Positions 45,813 through 55,859 of a stretch of DNA of 64,000 nt are shown one piece after another. The DNA is from Planctomycetia bacterium. Its GTDB lineage: Bacteria > Planctomycetota > Brocadiia > Brocadiales > Brocadiaceae. Every line of letters starts with the position of its first letter. The stretch's first letter is position 1. The translations under genes and the position numbers were made by a program. The notes under the pieces were generated by a model, which was not told where the DNA came from, searched no databases, and worked only from the letters and a program-made list of their open reading frames with translations. The stretch lies in the NCBI GenBank assembly GCA_015075005.1, contig JABTVC010000001.1, forward strand, positions 1,302,001 through 1,366,000, in the 5' to 3' direction.

Positions 45813-46646
45813 TTAAATTACATCTACAATAATTCTCTCCATGCGCCTGAAGTAGTATGCACCGCTCAAAAACAGAAAAATGGCAGTGATTATTCCAGGC
45901 CATATAAACGACCATGGCAACGGCGTGCCGAGTAGGCTCGCCCTGAAACCTTCGATCACGCCTACTAGAGGGTTAAGAGAATAAATAAGACGATATTTTT
46001 CCGGAATAGTGGCGGCTGAATAGACAATAGGTGCCGTATAGATCAGTAGTTGCAGCAGAAAAGGTATTGCATGCTTAATATCACGAAACCTTATAGCAAG
46101 TGAAGAAAGCCAAAGTCCTATAGCCGCAGGAATTGATGCCATAAGGAGTATAAATAACGGCACAAAAAGAAGATTGAGGGTAGCCGGAACATTATAATAA
46201 AACATAACTGCCATTACAATTACCAGGGATATTGCAAAGTCAATAAGTCTTGACAGTATTGGCACAAGTGGGAATATCAGTCTTGGAATATAAACTTTAC
46301 CCAGCATTTGCTGCCCCGATACCAGACTCTGACTGGATTCCTGCATTGCTTGTGACATATATGTCCAGGGAATAATTGCCACAGTTGAAAAAAGAAAATA
46401 TGGTATGCCTTCTGTTGACACGTTAGCGATTTTCCCAAATATGACGGTAAAAACAATAATTTGCATGGCCGGTTTAAGTATGGCCCAGAATAATCCCAGA
46501 ATTGTCTGAGCATACATAATTTTGATATCTCTAGAGGCAAGAAAATAAAACAGGTCCCTGTATTCAATAAATTCCTTCAGATTCAATATTTGCCAGCCCT
46601 TTTTTGGCTTGATAACAGTCAATTTAGTGTTGTCTGCGTTCGACAT
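45813..46646 (-). CDS. Polysaccharide ABC exporter permease (Wzm-like)
   Basis: 277 aa, ABC-2 type permease with six membrane helices. N-terminal cytoplasmic stretch WQILNLKEFIEYRDLFYFLASRDIKIMYAQT with the amphipathic gate helix is typical of Wzm/TagG proteins, as are FWAILKPAMQIIVFTVIFGKIANV and YSLNPLVGVIEGFRASLLG. AAGGAG lies about 10 nt before ATG 46646. The stop is 29 nt before the ATPase start, so the two form one operon. Exports O-antigen-like or capsular chains on undecaprenyl pyrophosphate. Confidence 0.92.
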   Translation of the reverse strand: MSNADNTKLTVIKPKKGWQILNLKEFIEYRDLFYFLASRDIKIMYAQTILGLFWAILKPAMQIIVFTVIFGKIANVSTEGIPYFLFSTVAIIPWTYMSQAMQESSQSLVSGQQMLGKVYIPRLIFPLVPILSRLIDFAISLVIVMAVMFYYNVPATLNLLFVPLFILLMASIPAAIGLWLSSLAIRFRDIKHAIPFLLQLLIYTAPIVYSAATIPEKYRLIYSLNPLVGVIEGFRASLLGTPLPWSFIWPGIITAIFLFLSGAYYFRRMERIIVDVI

Positions 46647-46948
46647 ATTCTGTAATCTCCTTGATGCTCTTGTACTAACTTTAGATCATTATTTTGTTAA
46701 AAATCACACGTGAAAAAATATTATTAAGTCGTAAGTAGAGTCGGACACAACTTATGATTTTCCAATGCTTTGCGACTAATATTTACCCTTGATTTATCCC
46801 TTTATTCCTGCTAGTAATTGCACTTGTGAACTTTCTGAGCAACCAACAACAGGAGCAAAGGATTTGAGTATTTTTTGGCACAAACATTTCTCTCCTTAAT
46901 AAACTTTTCAAACACTACTCTGCGTGTTTTAGCAAAAAACAAAAATGG
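46647..46948. other. Intergenic stretch without recognised features
   Basis: About 300 nt between the exporter start and the ISL3 left end; it probably holds the exporter promoter, but no clear motif was identified. It does not read as the missing 3' part of the nucleotidyltransferase truncated at 48270. Confidence 0.4.
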
Positions 46949-48270
46949 GGTTCTTCTCCAAATTAGTTTGCAAAGCTTGTATATTTTTTAATGAAAAGTA
47001 CCGTTCGTCATGAAATCCATAAGCTTTTCTTTGATAACCTTGATCTTATTATTAACCCTTCGAGTTTACTCGTATAGATTTTATAGTCACAGTGATTCAG
47101 ATTCCATAGCTGTGTTTCATAAGCATGTTTACAAACTTATGCACAACAAGAATAGTTTATCGTTTTCGCTAGTTCGTCAATGGCTTTTCTCGCCCACGTC
47201 CGTGAGGTATAAGTCCAAATATGTTTGAGTTGTCTTTAAGAATCAGAACGGTGTTTATTGTTTCGTTGAGCGACAAGAGCTGTTTGAGATGTTCCCGGTG
47301 TTTTCCTGCGAATATTTCGTTTGTTTTTAACAAAGATATTTTGAACCCTTGAAGACGTCCTTGTCCTCTTTCGATGCTTTTTGGTATTCAGCATTTCGTA
47401 CCTTGTCAATAACTTTATCAAAACCTGATACTACATGAAACAGGTCAAAGACTATCTTAACATGCGGCACATGCTTTTTACTGCATGAATATAAGGGTCC
47501 CACATATCCATGGCAATGGCCTCAAGGAGACTGTCTTTGCTCCTCTGTCATACCGGCAAAGAAGGTTTCAGGGTTTCTTTTGTTCTTTCCTTACCTACCC
47601 AGACTACCCGACCACTCAGATAGTCAGAACAACGGTCAAATAGCGCTGTCCCTTCTTAACGATTTCGTCTACTGCCAGTATGCGAAGATGCTGATAGTCA
47701 GTCTGCGCGTATTGTCGTTCAGAAAAAACTTATCAATTGCTTTTACTGTTTTCCAGTTCATTCCAAAATATTTTGCAAGCTCGGTAATGGTTAACATTTT
47801 ACACAGTTCGTGAATATACGCTGCTAAACGATGCGTAACACGACTGTAAGGTTGAAAAAACCTAAGTCTTCGACTACGATTCGATTGCATGGCTCACAGG
47901 CTATCTTACGATACGAACAATTTATCCATACGTGAACGGGCCAAGATTCAGATCCCGCAAAGATCGTTTGTCGTGACGATAAATGCGCTGTGCTTTGCTA
48001 CCACACACATGACATATATTGGGTGAAATCGTTCATCGGGCACTGCAGTAAGCTGGGATATCTCAGCATCAGAAAAAACAGTTTGCTTTGTAATTCTTAC
48101 CCGCTGAAAAGGAAAATATGGTAATATACTTAACGTGGACATCGCTGGTCTCCTCTAAATAAGTTATATAACAGTATATATCTGTCTACAGGAAACACCA
48201 AATGTCCACTCTTTTCAATGCTTTAATGAAATTTTTCCTCAATTTCTATTGACTAATTTGGAGAAGAACC
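46949..48270 (-). mobile_element. ISL3-family insertion sequence
   Basis: Terminal inverted repeats GGTTCTTCTCCAAATTAGT (left, from about 46951) and ACTAATTTGGAGAAGAACC (right, to about 48270), length about 1.32 kb, carrying a decayed ISL3 transposase on the minus strand. An 8-bp target duplication could not be recognised. It truncates the nucleotidyltransferase gene. Confidence 0.88.
46990..48142 (-). pseudogene. ISL3-family transposase, frameshifted
   Basis: Reading down from ATG 48142: MSTLSILPYFPFQRV..VFSDAEISQLTAVPDERFHP, then in other frames a zinc-binding head, FFQPYSRVTHRLAAYIHELCKMLTITELAKYFGMNWKTVKAID (quoted in part: RVTHRLAAYIHELCKML), then KDSLLEAIAMDMWDPYIHAV, HVKIVFDLFHVVSGFDKVIDKVR and LLKNKRNIRRK. 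These are the ISL3 helix-turn-helix and DDE landmarks in the right order. At least four frame changes and a stop make it non-functional. Confidence 0.85.
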
Positions 48271-48313
48271 ACAAAACAAATGGCCATGTTTGCCCTTGTC
48301 ATTTATGCCTTGT

Positions 48314-48568
48314 TCAAAGACTACAGAAGAAACTCCCTTGATGCAATGGCAAAAGCCACTCATACTGATTATTCGCCAGCCGCATTTTCTTCAACAAATA
48401 ATGTATCACGACTTTCGGCCTTATCTCATTCCCTCCGTTAACGGATCGAAAACCTACAGGATATAATTCCTTGCTGCACGGCAGGGGAGCTATTCGCGAT
48501 GCCGTTCCCGCAACAGGGATTAAATCGATTACATCCCGGAACGCTTTGCTATTTTGAGCAATATTCAC
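48314..48568 (-). pseudogene. Nucleotide-sugar nucleotidyltransferase, truncated by ISL3
   Basis: 84 codons beginning MNIAQNSKAFRDVIDLIPVA. The NTP-transferase start is clear: IDLIPVAGTASRIAPLPCSKELYPVGFR with the glycine-rich loop (Gly-Thr-Ala-Ser-Arg for the usual GxxTR) and PKVVIHYLLKKMRLAN. After that homology fades and the frame stops at 48314, 44 nt before the IS. The remaining two-thirds is absent on the far side. It overlapped the upstream aminopeptidase-like gene by 4 nt (ATGA), so it belonged to that operon. It would have activated a sugar 1-phosphate. Confidence 0.82.
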
Positions 48569-49899
48569 AGCCCCTGCTCCTCTAATAAGCCGGTCTTGAG
48601 CAAGGATCGGGATGCTTCATGAATTTTATCAAAGCAAATTTCTGATTTTTTTGCAATGTCAAGCAATGTGTGCCGACCATCTGACAAATTCAGAGTCCAC
48701 AGCAATGCCATCTGATCGGCAACGGTATGGCTTTTACCACCGGTTGTAGTATACAGCCCTCTTTTTCCCAACTGCGGTTCGCATTTTGGGTTTGTATTGA
48801 GATAGCTTTTGTTGTTTTCGAGGATATTGAGAACTGAAAGATACTTCGAGAAAGAATCCGCCAGATACTCAGGCTTCACAAAGTCAAAATTGTCCGCTGA
48901 AGTATGATATTCGGGATACTCTCCGTGTGGTGTTCTCTGCAGGCATCCGACCGGAAGGTTAAACCCCGGAGAACAGTATTGCCTTTCGTCATAGCCGTAA
49001 GGTGAAAAACCGACTACCTTGTATGAATTGCCGGAATGTTTAAGTACATGTTCAGCTGCTATATCAATCTCCGCATTGCCGATACGGCTTCTCTTGTAAG
49101 TAGCCATCCCCGGGTCTCCGACACACGTTACAACAAGACCATGTTTAATATTTGACACAATGGCTTCGTTCAGGGAAAGCCATGTAATAGATCCTATAGT
49201 GCCTGGAATGAAGAGTATCCGGTATGAATAACGCAGGGACAGTGCGCTTAAATATTTACCCAATAAAGATGTCAACGCTATACCAGCTACATTGTCGTTA
49301 CACAGAGACGGGTGACAAGCATGGCAGGACAACAGGATTTCCTGCGTGGTCTGTCCTTTTACAAAATACTCGCCATAAGTTAAATAACCATCTTCAAGCG
49401 TAGAATCAATGAATACTTCGTAGGTATCTTCCTTAAGATTTCGAAATTTGTTATGGCTCAGACAAAACCCCCAATCTTCCTTATAGTATGAAGTTCTGTA
49501 CGGAATCCAGTCTGGATGATCAGGCAAGGTATGGAGGTGCTTTTTCAATTCTGATAAAGACATACGGGACTGAACAGGCACGCTGTAACCCATAACATGT
49601 AAATTGGATTCTCTGAAATTAATTTTCCGCTCGCCTTTTGAATCCTTGACGTACGCATCGTTTATATTCCATTCTTTAGGCACTGTCCAGTCAAAAACCC
49701 TTGTCCCTGTGGGTATCTCATGCATTGTGAGTGGAATATACTCCCTGACTATTCTGAGTGTTTGCCGGAAACCATTTCCAGTAATGCTTCGGCAGATGGG
49801 ATATAGTTTATGTATAAGCTTATTCATTTCCTGGCCAGCCATGTTCAGATCAATAGACATTTTGAGCTCGTGTATTTCCATGCTTGTATCAGTTTTCAC
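48565..49899 (-). CDS. Aminopeptidase-like protein (DUF4910/DUF2172 family)
   Basis: 444 aa. Members have an M28-like zinc-peptidase fold with an inserted domain and a C-terminal winged helix. Seen here: LIHKLYPICRSITGNGFRQTL at the N-terminus, WTVPKEWNINDAYV, the metal-site block LLSCHACHPSLCNDNVAG, FIPGTIGSITWL, FSPYGYDERQYCSPGF, EYHTSADNFDFV, and a C-terminal helix-turn-helix-like end (HTLLDIAKKSEICFDKIHEASRSLL). The gene is frequent in surface-polysaccharide clusters, where its substrate is unknown. The start at 49899 is a GTG; ATG 49881 is an alternative and neither has a strong SD. Confidence 0.85.
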   Translation of the reverse strand: MKTDTSMEIHELKMSIDLNMAGQEMNKLIHKLYPICRSITGNGFRQTLRIVREYIPLTMHEIPTGTRVFDWTVPKEWNINDAYVKDSKGERKINFRESNLHVMGYSVPVQSRMSLSELKKHLHTLPDHPDWIPYRTSYYKEDWGFCLSHNKFRNLKEDTYEVFIDSTLEDGYLTYGEYFVKGQTTQEILLSCHACHPSLCNDNVAGIALTSLLGKYLSALSLRYSYRILFIPGTIGSITWLSLNEAIVSNIKHGLVVTCVGDPGMATYKRSRIGNAEIDIAAEHVLKHSGNSYKVVGFSPYGYDERQYCSPGFNLPVGCLQRTPHGEYPEYHTSADNFDFVKPEYLADSFSKYLSVLNILENNKSYLNTNPKCEPQLGKRGLYTTTGGKSHTVADQMALLWTLNLSDGRHTLLDIAKKSEICFDKIHEASRSLLKTGLLEEQGL

Positions 49900-50150
49900 G
49901 ACTTAAAGTCATGCCTTAGATCAATAATTACATTATAAACAGATCCCGAATACAGCTGACCAACTTTGCTTCAGCATGGGGATTGGTCTTGTAATACATT
50001 CCTCTTAAAGGATGTATTGTATTGCATCAGATTCGAATTCAACCCATGAACTTCGAACTCTCTTTTACACCGGGCGCGTGCGAAGAAACCGTGCCCATCT
50101 TCGAATCTTTCGGGTTCGATTACGAACGATCCCTTTAGTTTTGTTTCCAT

Positions 50151-51389
50151 CTACCCGAACACCATTACTTCCGGGATAAGCACGACAAATTGCCCGCCCC
50201 ATTCACGTATGTGTGACATCTGCTCCATTATCTCATTCTTAATATTCCAAGGAAGAATAACCAGATAATCCGGCTTTGTTTCAATTATCTTATCCGGATG
50301 ATTAATGGGGATATGGACACCCGGTAAATAATGACCCTGTTTGTGAGGGCTTCGGTCAACAGTATAGTCAATAAAATCCGTTCTTATGCCGCAGTAATTC
50401 AAAAGGGTGTTCCCCTTGGCGGGTGCACCATAAGCGACGATTGACTTACCAGCCCTTTTTTCTCTGACCAAAAAATCGAGTATCTTTCTCTTTGCTTCTT
50501 TTACATTCTCACTGAATGTAACATAATATTCTAATGTATTAAGTCCTTCTTCAATTTCTTTGCTGATAAGCGCATTGACTTTATTTGTAATATTCCGTGA
50601 ATTATCTTCTTTGTGGCAAGCGTAAATTCTCAGAGAGCCTCCATGTGTTTCTACCTCATCAACGTCAAATATTGTCAGTGCGTGAAACTCAAACACGTCT
50701 TTTACGGTCTTGAATGAAAAATATGAAAAATGTTCATGATAAATTGTATCAAACAAGTTTTGCTCAATTAAGCGCATTATATGAGGAAACTCCATGGTAA
50801 TGACTCCCTCTGGTTTTAGTGCAACTTTTAATCCTTCAACAAAGTCATTAAGATTCGGAACATGGGCTAATACATTATTCCCAATCAATAGATCTCCTTG
50901 AATACCATCTTCAGAGAATTCTTTTGCTGTACTGGTTCCAAAGAACTTGGAAATCGTTTGAATTCCTTTTCCGATCGCGGCTCGTGCAACATTTTCGGCA
51001 GGTTCAATCCCTAAAACAGGGACTCCTTTTTCTTTAAAATACTGGAGAAGATATCCATCATTGCTGGCGATCTCAATAACCTGACTGTGAAAGTTAAAAC
51101 CGAATCTCTCTATCATCATTTGGACATATTCTTTTGCGTGTTGTAGCATTGAATCAGAGAAAGAGGAGAAATACGCATAATCACTAAAGATACTCGCCGG
51201 TGATTCAAATTCAATAAGCTGAACCAGAAAACATCTGTCGCAAACATATGTATGAAGCGGGTAAAAAGGTTCCATCTTATTAAGTTGATCTGCTTTTATA
51301 TAAGAATTAGCAAGAGGCGACATACCTAAATCAACAAACGTGTAATTTAAAGGGGCATCACAAAAACGACATCTGTTAGTTATATCCAT
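50151..51389 (-). CDS. C-methyltransferase of the NDP-hexose (TylC3/NovU-like) type
   Basis: 412 aa with three-part architecture. An N-terminal zinc-binding domain (CRFCDAPL and CDRCFLVQLIEF), a central SAM fold (QVIEIASNDGYLLQYF, GIEPAENVA, LIGNNVLAHVPNLNDFV, FPHIMRLIEQNLFDTIYHEHFSYFS) and a C-terminal Rossmann-like domain (GKSIVAYGAPAKGNTLLNYCG). The YHEHFSYFS motif contains the catalytic Tyr/His cluster of sugar C-3 methyltransferases. Such enzymes methylate a keto-deoxy-hexose bound to a nucleotide, giving a branched sugar. RfbF downstream in the cluster would provide CDP-glucose for that branch, though no 4,6-dehydratase of the RfbG type is seen here. Confidence 0.87.
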   Translation of the reverse strand: MDITNRCRFCDAPLNYTFVDLGMSPLANSYIKADQLNKMEPFYPLHTYVCDRCFLVQLIEFESPASIFSDYAYFSSFSDSMLQHAKEYVQMMIERFGFNFHSQVIEIASNDGYLLQYFKEKGVPVLGIEPAENVARAAIGKGIQTISKFFGTSTAKEFSEDGIQGDLLIGNNVLAHVPNLNDFVEGLKVALKPEGVITMEFPHIMRLIEQNLFDTIYHEHFSYFSFKTVKDVFEFHALTIFDVDEVETHGGSLRIYACHKEDNSRNITNKVNALISKEIEEGLNTLEYYVTFSENVKEAKRKILDFLVREKRAGKSIVAYGAPAKGNTLLNYCGIRTDFIDYTVDRSPHKQGHYLPGVHIPINHPDKIIETKPDYLVILPWNIKNEIMEQMSHIREWGGQFVVLIPEVMVFG

Positions 51390-51544
51390 TTGAACAAATC
51401 CACATTAAAATTTTATGAAAGATTATACTAAATCAAAAGGTTGCGAGGTCCTTTGCCTTACTATACTACGCATTTTAAAAAATATTTTTATCGTAAACTC
51501 CAATATTTTCAGCCAATATATCAAAATTAGCTTGATCTTGAAAT

Positions 51545-52456
51545 CTATCTGATCGGAACAAATGTCAACTCTACAAAAGGATGAGAAGAGATACCTCTGA
51601 CAATTTGAAAATATTGGTTTTGAAGTCTAACCAGGATATCTGATTTTTTATCAAGCGGCAGCCCTTCTATTGATTCAACCAATGTTATTTCAGCAAGGGT
51701 ACCGCAGAGAGCGATCTCATCTGCTACAAGAAGTTCAGTGCGGTCAATCGGACGACGAACAAACTTAAAGTCCATAGAGTGTGCTATAGCTTCAACTACA
51801 TCTACTGTAATACTTTCCAGCGCTCCTTCCGTAGCAGGAGGTGTATAAATAACTCCTTCTCGAACAATAAGAACGCAAGATGTTGTTGCTTCAGCGACGC
51901 GCCCCCATTGATTAAGAAGTACCATATCCTGACAACCCATCGCTCGACCCTCAATCCTTGCGAGACGGGCAACCTGGTAATTTGTACTCGTCTTAATTCT
52001 GGCTGGAAGTGAGACATCAGAACTTCTCTGCCACGTGCTCACACCGAGATTAATAGATTCAGGCATCTGCTTATCCAGATGATAAGCAGTCACAACCAGC
52101 TCAGCAACTGTGTTTTCACCCCAATACCCTTCGGTAACAAAGAGGGTTGTGCGAGCCCACATATCACGGTCAGTCCCCAGCAACTCTCCTAATAATTCAT
52201 AGATCGCTCTACAGTACTCATCATATGTATGTTTAAAGGGAATATGCAGCAATCTGGCGGACCGGCGGAGCCTCTCATAATGATGACAAAGCCGTACGAT
52301 ACCGAAACGGCCGTCAGTCTGCCAGTAACCCTTGATTCCTTCAAATACATTAAGACCGCGATTTACAGCCTCACATCCGATGTGTAACGTAGCCTTATCC
52401 CATAACCGAAGCTTTCCTCCCATATAAACAAACTTCGGTTGTTGCAGTTTTACCAT
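51545..52456 (-). CDS. Class IV aminotransferase (branched-chain aminotransferase-like)
   Basis: 303 aa fold-type IV PLP enzyme. Seen: VNRGLNVFEGIKGYW in the N-terminal domain, HYERLRRSARLLHI, RTTLFVTEG, the PLP lysine in PARIKTSTNYQVARLAR (about residue 155), and the C-terminal EATTSCVLIVREGVIYTPPATEGALESITVDVV with AEITLVESIEG. Closest in pattern to IlvE; in sugar clusters relatives can aminate other 2-oxo acids. Flanked by 90-150 nt gaps, so it may be its own transcription unit. A short relic of the same sequence lies at 53150-53210. Confidence 0.87.
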   Translation of the reverse strand: MVKLQQPKFVYMGGKLRLWDKATLHIGCEAVNRGLNVFEGIKGYWQTDGRFGIVRLCHHYERLRRSARLLHIPFKHTYDEYCRAIYELLGELLGTDRDMWARTTLFVTEGYWGENTVAELVVTAYHLDKQMPESINLGVSTWQRSSDVSLPARIKTSTNYQVARLARIEGRAMGCQDMVLLNQWGRVAEATTSCVLIVREGVIYTPPATEGALESITVDVVEAIAHSMDFKFVRRPIDRTELLVADEIALCGTLAEITLVESIEGLPLDKKSDILVRLQNQYFQIVRGISSHPFVELTFVPIR

Positions 52457-53149
52457 TTTCGCCTCCTGATTATTTTAAGATATTCTTCCAACAACCAATA
52501 TTATAATCGAAAAGCATGATTAGTCATCATATCCTAGCGCGGCTACGCCGCAGCAAAAGTGTCCAAAGTGCAAAATGCCTAAAGTTAATGGCTTACTTTA
52601 GAAAATTCTTTATTATCCACAACTTTAGCTCACTTCAAACTTTAGGTACTTTTAACTTTTTATGACACAAAAAAACTTACAAAAAAAAGAAGTTTTTACA
52701 GAGTAAACTCTCATGAGCCAATGGCTCACAAAAGGGTATGGAAATGCCTGTTTTTTAGACATTCAAACCTATTTTCGTACCAATACTATAATCACCTGTC
52801 CATTCGGTTAGAAATCAATGCTTTCACAATAAGCCCAGCTTCCTTAATCTAATGCGCTCTATTTCAATTATCTATTATGCCCGGTTTATTGTGACAACAA
52901 TTATATATATTGCCGTCATAATCAATACATACGCTGTCTCACAAGAAATGGCAATATGTATTATTTCGATTGAGCAATAAATTTCTGGCTGTAGTTTTAT
53001 ACAGAGACAATTTTTCTTTTATTCAGCATGTTATTTCTCTACTCTCTTTCATAGGAATAGACAAACATTTACGCCTCAATAGTTTTATTACTACTTTCGG
53101 CTGTGTTTCTCCGACTGTTCATGATTTTCCGCCAACAAACCTTGCCCTC
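52457..53149. other. Long intergenic region without a recognised gene
   Basis: About 690 nt, AT-rich, with a small GCGGCTACGCCGC hairpin near 52540 and a poly-A/AAGTTTTTACAG segment near 52690 that also occurs at 6100. No coding homology in either strand. Confidence 0.45.
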
Positions 53150-53212
53150 TTAATGATATATGCAGCAACCGGGCGGACCTGCAGAGCCGCTCATAATGAT
53201 GACTAAGTTGAG
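53150..53212 (-). pseudogene. Relic of the class IV aminotransferase gene
   Basis: Minus strand reads LSHHYERLCRSARLLHIS, matching LCHHYERLRRSARLLHIP of 51545-52456, and the DNA matches over about 55 nt. No more of the gene is present. Confidence 0.7.
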
Positions 53213-53269
53213 CATGTTCATTATAAATAATAACTATTGTCAATACCTTAAATAAGTATACATGAATTG

Positions 53270-53337
53270 TCATTACGAGTGCCAGCGAAGCAATCTATTA
53301 CAGGGATTGCTTGGTTGCTCTACTTCTCGTAATGACT
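53270..53337. repeat. Palindromic dispersed repeat (GTCATTACGAG type)
   Basis: Ends GTCATTACGAG and CTCGTAATGAC are perfect inverted repeats, with inner GCGAAGCAATC and GATTGCTTGG also pairing. This resembles the GTCATTGCGAG..GAAGCAATC palindromic repeat known from many bacterial genomes. Confidence 0.75.
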
Positions 53338-53363
53338 ACTTATTTTTTTCGTTCACTATAATT

Positions 53364-54701
53364 TCAGAGACCTATTCCCTCATATTTTTCAAAGAGATGC
53401 TTATTCAGCATCCTGCGGCCATCTATAATCAAAGGCTGCTTTTCGCATTTTCTGATAATTTTATGGATATCCTTAAATTCATCCCAACGGGTAAGCACCA
53501 AGATCGCTTCTGCTCCATGAATTGCCTGATTAAGATCATCACAAAAAACAAAATTCTTATCTTTAAAAAGATTCATAGCTTCTTTCTTCGCAACAGAATC
53601 ATAAGCCTTAACATTCGCATTCCTTGCTATAAGTTCTTTAACAATGGGGATTGCCGGAGATTCTCTCATGTCGTCAGTTCCTGGTTTAAAAGACATGCCT
53701 AGGACTGTGATCCGAACTCCTTCCAAAGATGGAAAGTGCTTTTCAAGCATATGAATAATCTGTCTAGGCTGCTGCTCATTGATCTTCATGACCGCTTCAA
53801 GAAGCAACATTGGTTTGTCCAGTTTTTTCCCATAGGCGCTTAACGCATTTACATCTTTCGGGAAACAACTCCCACCGAAACCACAGCCGGCCTGAAGATA
53901 TGTAGTAAATGCCGGTATAATACGTTCCCCATTGTCCAGGATAGGACTCAGTCGTTTATCCAGATGTAGCCCCCTCATGACATCAACAACATCAGTTCCA
54001 CCAATTGCCGCGCACAGATTTCCAATTTCATTTGAGAAGGAAATCATGGTCGCCAGGAGGGCGTTTGATGCGTACTTAATCATTTCCGCCGTTTTGTTAT
54101 TTGTTTTCAGTATGTCAATATTATCGAATACACTATACATTTTTTCTAATACATCAATACTTTTTTTATCCATTCCACCCAGGACTATTCGATCCGGAAA
54201 CATAAAATCCTCGATCGCTTCTCCCTCTCTAAGAAACTCCGGATTCATTCCAACACCAAAGTCAATACCTGCTTTTTTCCCTGAGGCTTCTTCAAGGATT
54301 GGAAGAACAACTTCATCAGTTGTTCCAGGGACAACGGTACTCTTCACTACAACTACATGATATGAGGATTTATCCCTAATGGATATCCCAATCTGACGGG
54401 ATGCCTCTTTAACGTAACGCAAATCAATTTCTGCCCCGTCAAATGGAGTCCCAACCGCAATGAGTGATATATCTGTTTTCAGTACAGATTGATGAAGGTC
54501 AGTAGTTGCCTTAAAATTTACATTGAGATTTTTTTTTAGTAAAGCTTCCAGCCCTTTCTCGTATATTGGAGGAATCGACTTATTAATCTTGTCCACCTTC
54601 TTCTGATCCACATCGACGCAAATAACCTGGTTTCCTTTTTCAGCAAGGCATATGCCAGAAACCAATCCGACATATCCAGTACCAATTATGGAAATTTTCA
54701 T
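53364..54701 (-). CDS. ugd: UDP-glucose 6-dehydrogenase
   Basis: 445 aa. NAD-binding GTGYVGLVSGICLAEKG at the start, ICVDVDQKKVD, PIYEKGLE, VVVKSTVVPGTTD, the catalytic region GMNPEFLREGEAIEDF, KYASNALLATMISFSNEIGNLC, and the catalytic Cys in CGFGGSCFPKDVNAL (about residue 262). The C-terminal domain has VLGMSFKPGTDDMRESPA and the usual DGRRML near the end. Oxidises UDP-glucose to UDP-glucuronate with two NAD. It starts one base inside the stop of the decarboxylase-like gene (shared base 54701), so the two are coupled and the product can pass straight to it. Confidence 0.95.
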   Translation of the reverse strand: MKISIIGTGYVGLVSGICLAEKGNQVICVDVDQKKVDKINKSIPPIYEKGLEALLKKNLNVNFKATTDLHQSVLKTDISLIAVGTPFDGAEIDLRYVKEASRQIGISIRDKSSYHVVVVKSTVVPGTTDEVVLPILEEASGKKAGIDFGVGMNPEFLREGEAIEDFMFPDRIVLGGMDKKSIDVLEKMYSVFDNIDILKTNNKTAEMIKYASNALLATMISFSNEIGNLCAAIGGTDVVDVMRGLHLDKRLSPILDNGERIIPAFTTYLQAGCGFGGSCFPKDVNALSAYGKKLDKPMLLLEAVMKINEQQPRQIIHMLEKHFPSLEGVRITVLGMSFKPGTDDMRESPAIPIVKELIARNANVKAYDSVAKKEAMNLFKDKNFVFCDDLNQAIHGAEAILVLTRWDEFKDIHKIIRKCEKQPLIIDGRRMLNKHLFEKYEGIGL

Positions 54702-55816
54702 TATGCATCCTCCGCTTTACGATTATCGTTATACCAGATAAAGGTTCTTTTCAGCCCTTCATCTAAAGATACGGCCGGAGCATATCCCAAGTCATTCCTG
54801 GCTTTTGTTATTACGGGACAGCGTCGGTTGGGGTTATGAGTCAAGTAGTCCTTATCGGCACTCACATTATAAACAACCTTTCCTTTATAATTAAAAAGTG
54901 ATTTAGAAAGAGACACGACTTTTTCAGCAATCTCCAATATCGAAATTTCAGGTTCCTCTGTCCCTATATTATAAGCTTCCCCATTCTTTCCCTTTATAAG
55001 AACTTTATAGTATCCCGTTATTGCATCAGCAATATAACAAAAAGTTCTGGTTGCTGATCCATCAGAAAGAAGGACAATATCTCTCCCATTAAATACATCT
55101 CTTGCAAAATCAGGAAGCACCCTTCTATCAGTAATCTTTAACCCGGGACCATAGTTGTTAAAAGGTCGGGCGATCTTTATAGGAAGATTATATTTCATGG
55201 CAAAGTTTACACAAAGCGTTTCAGCGTATCGTTTTGATTCATCATAGCACGCTCTCGGCCCTGTACATGACACATGACCGAAATAAGTTTCAGGCGTAGG
55301 AATATTTTCAGGTGTTGGGTCTCCGTATATTTCACTGCTTGAAAAGAACAAAAACCCTTCTATGTTTTTATTTTTTTCTTTTTGCCTAAGACAGTAATCC
55401 AGTAAAATGCGCAGTCCATTTACATTAGCGTCCATAGTTTCTATTGGATACATTCTGTAATATGTGGGAGATGCAATGGATGCAGCATGTATTATGAAAT
55501 GAAAATCATCAATATCGCCCGGGAGTGGGTGTGTGATATCATGCCTAATTAATTTTATATTTTCATTGTTTTTCTCTATAGTCGTAAGCCAGTGAGGTAC
55601 ACCACGGATAAAATTATCATATACTGTTACATTAATCTGCCTGGTTTTATCCACCTTTGTATTCCAATGTAAAAGAACCTGTACCAGGTAATAACCAAGA
55701 AAGCCGGCTCCTCCAGTTATTAAGACCTTTCTTCTTGATAAATATTCAAATTCCTTATTTAAGTTGCAGCAGATTAATTCCAGATCTTTATTAATAACGT
55801 TCAGAGAATTTCTCAT
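54701..55816 (-). CDS. UDP-glucuronate decarboxylase-like SDR epimerase/dehydratase
   Basis: 371 aa extended SDR. Rossmann motif VLITGGAGFLGYYLVQVLL begins at about residue 31 after an extra N-terminal helix; SSSEIYGDP, the YxxxK pair in YDESKRYAETLC, ARPFNNYGPGL, GRDIVLLSDGSATRTFCYIADAITGY and YNIGTEEPEIS follow. The pattern is close to UDP-xylose synthases, and coupling with ugd supports UDP-glucuronate as substrate, giving UDP-xylose. A 4-epimerase or a dTDP/CDP-sugar dehydratase is less likely. The pentose product fits a cluster that also has a lipid-linked pentose-like UbiA/HAD pair. Confidence 0.82.
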   Translation of the reverse strand: MRNSLNVINKDLELICCNLNKEFEYLSRRKVLITGGAGFLGYYLVQVLLHWNTKVDKTRQINVTVYDNFIRGVPHWLTTIEKNNENIKLIRHDITHPLPGDIDDFHFIIHAASIASPTYYRMYPIETMDANVNGLRILLDYCLRQKEKNKNIEGFLFFSSSEIYGDPTPENIPTPETYFGHVSCTGPRACYDESKRYAETLCVNFAMKYNLPIKIARPFNNYGPGLKITDRRVLPDFARDVFNGRDIVLLSDGSATRTFCYIADAITGYYKVLIKGKNGEAYNIGTEEPEISILEIAEKVVSLSKSLFNYKGKVVYNVSADKDYLTHNPNRRCPVITKARNDLGYAPAVSLDEGLKRTFIWYNDNRKAEDA

Positions 55817-55859
55817 AATAGCTTTCTATAAGTTCATAAGTTCCTGATATCTTCATTCC

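Noticed and set aside
46949-48270. 8-bp target duplication around the ISL3 element
   Set aside because: Flanks (AAAAATGG and ACAAAACA) are both A-rich but not identical.
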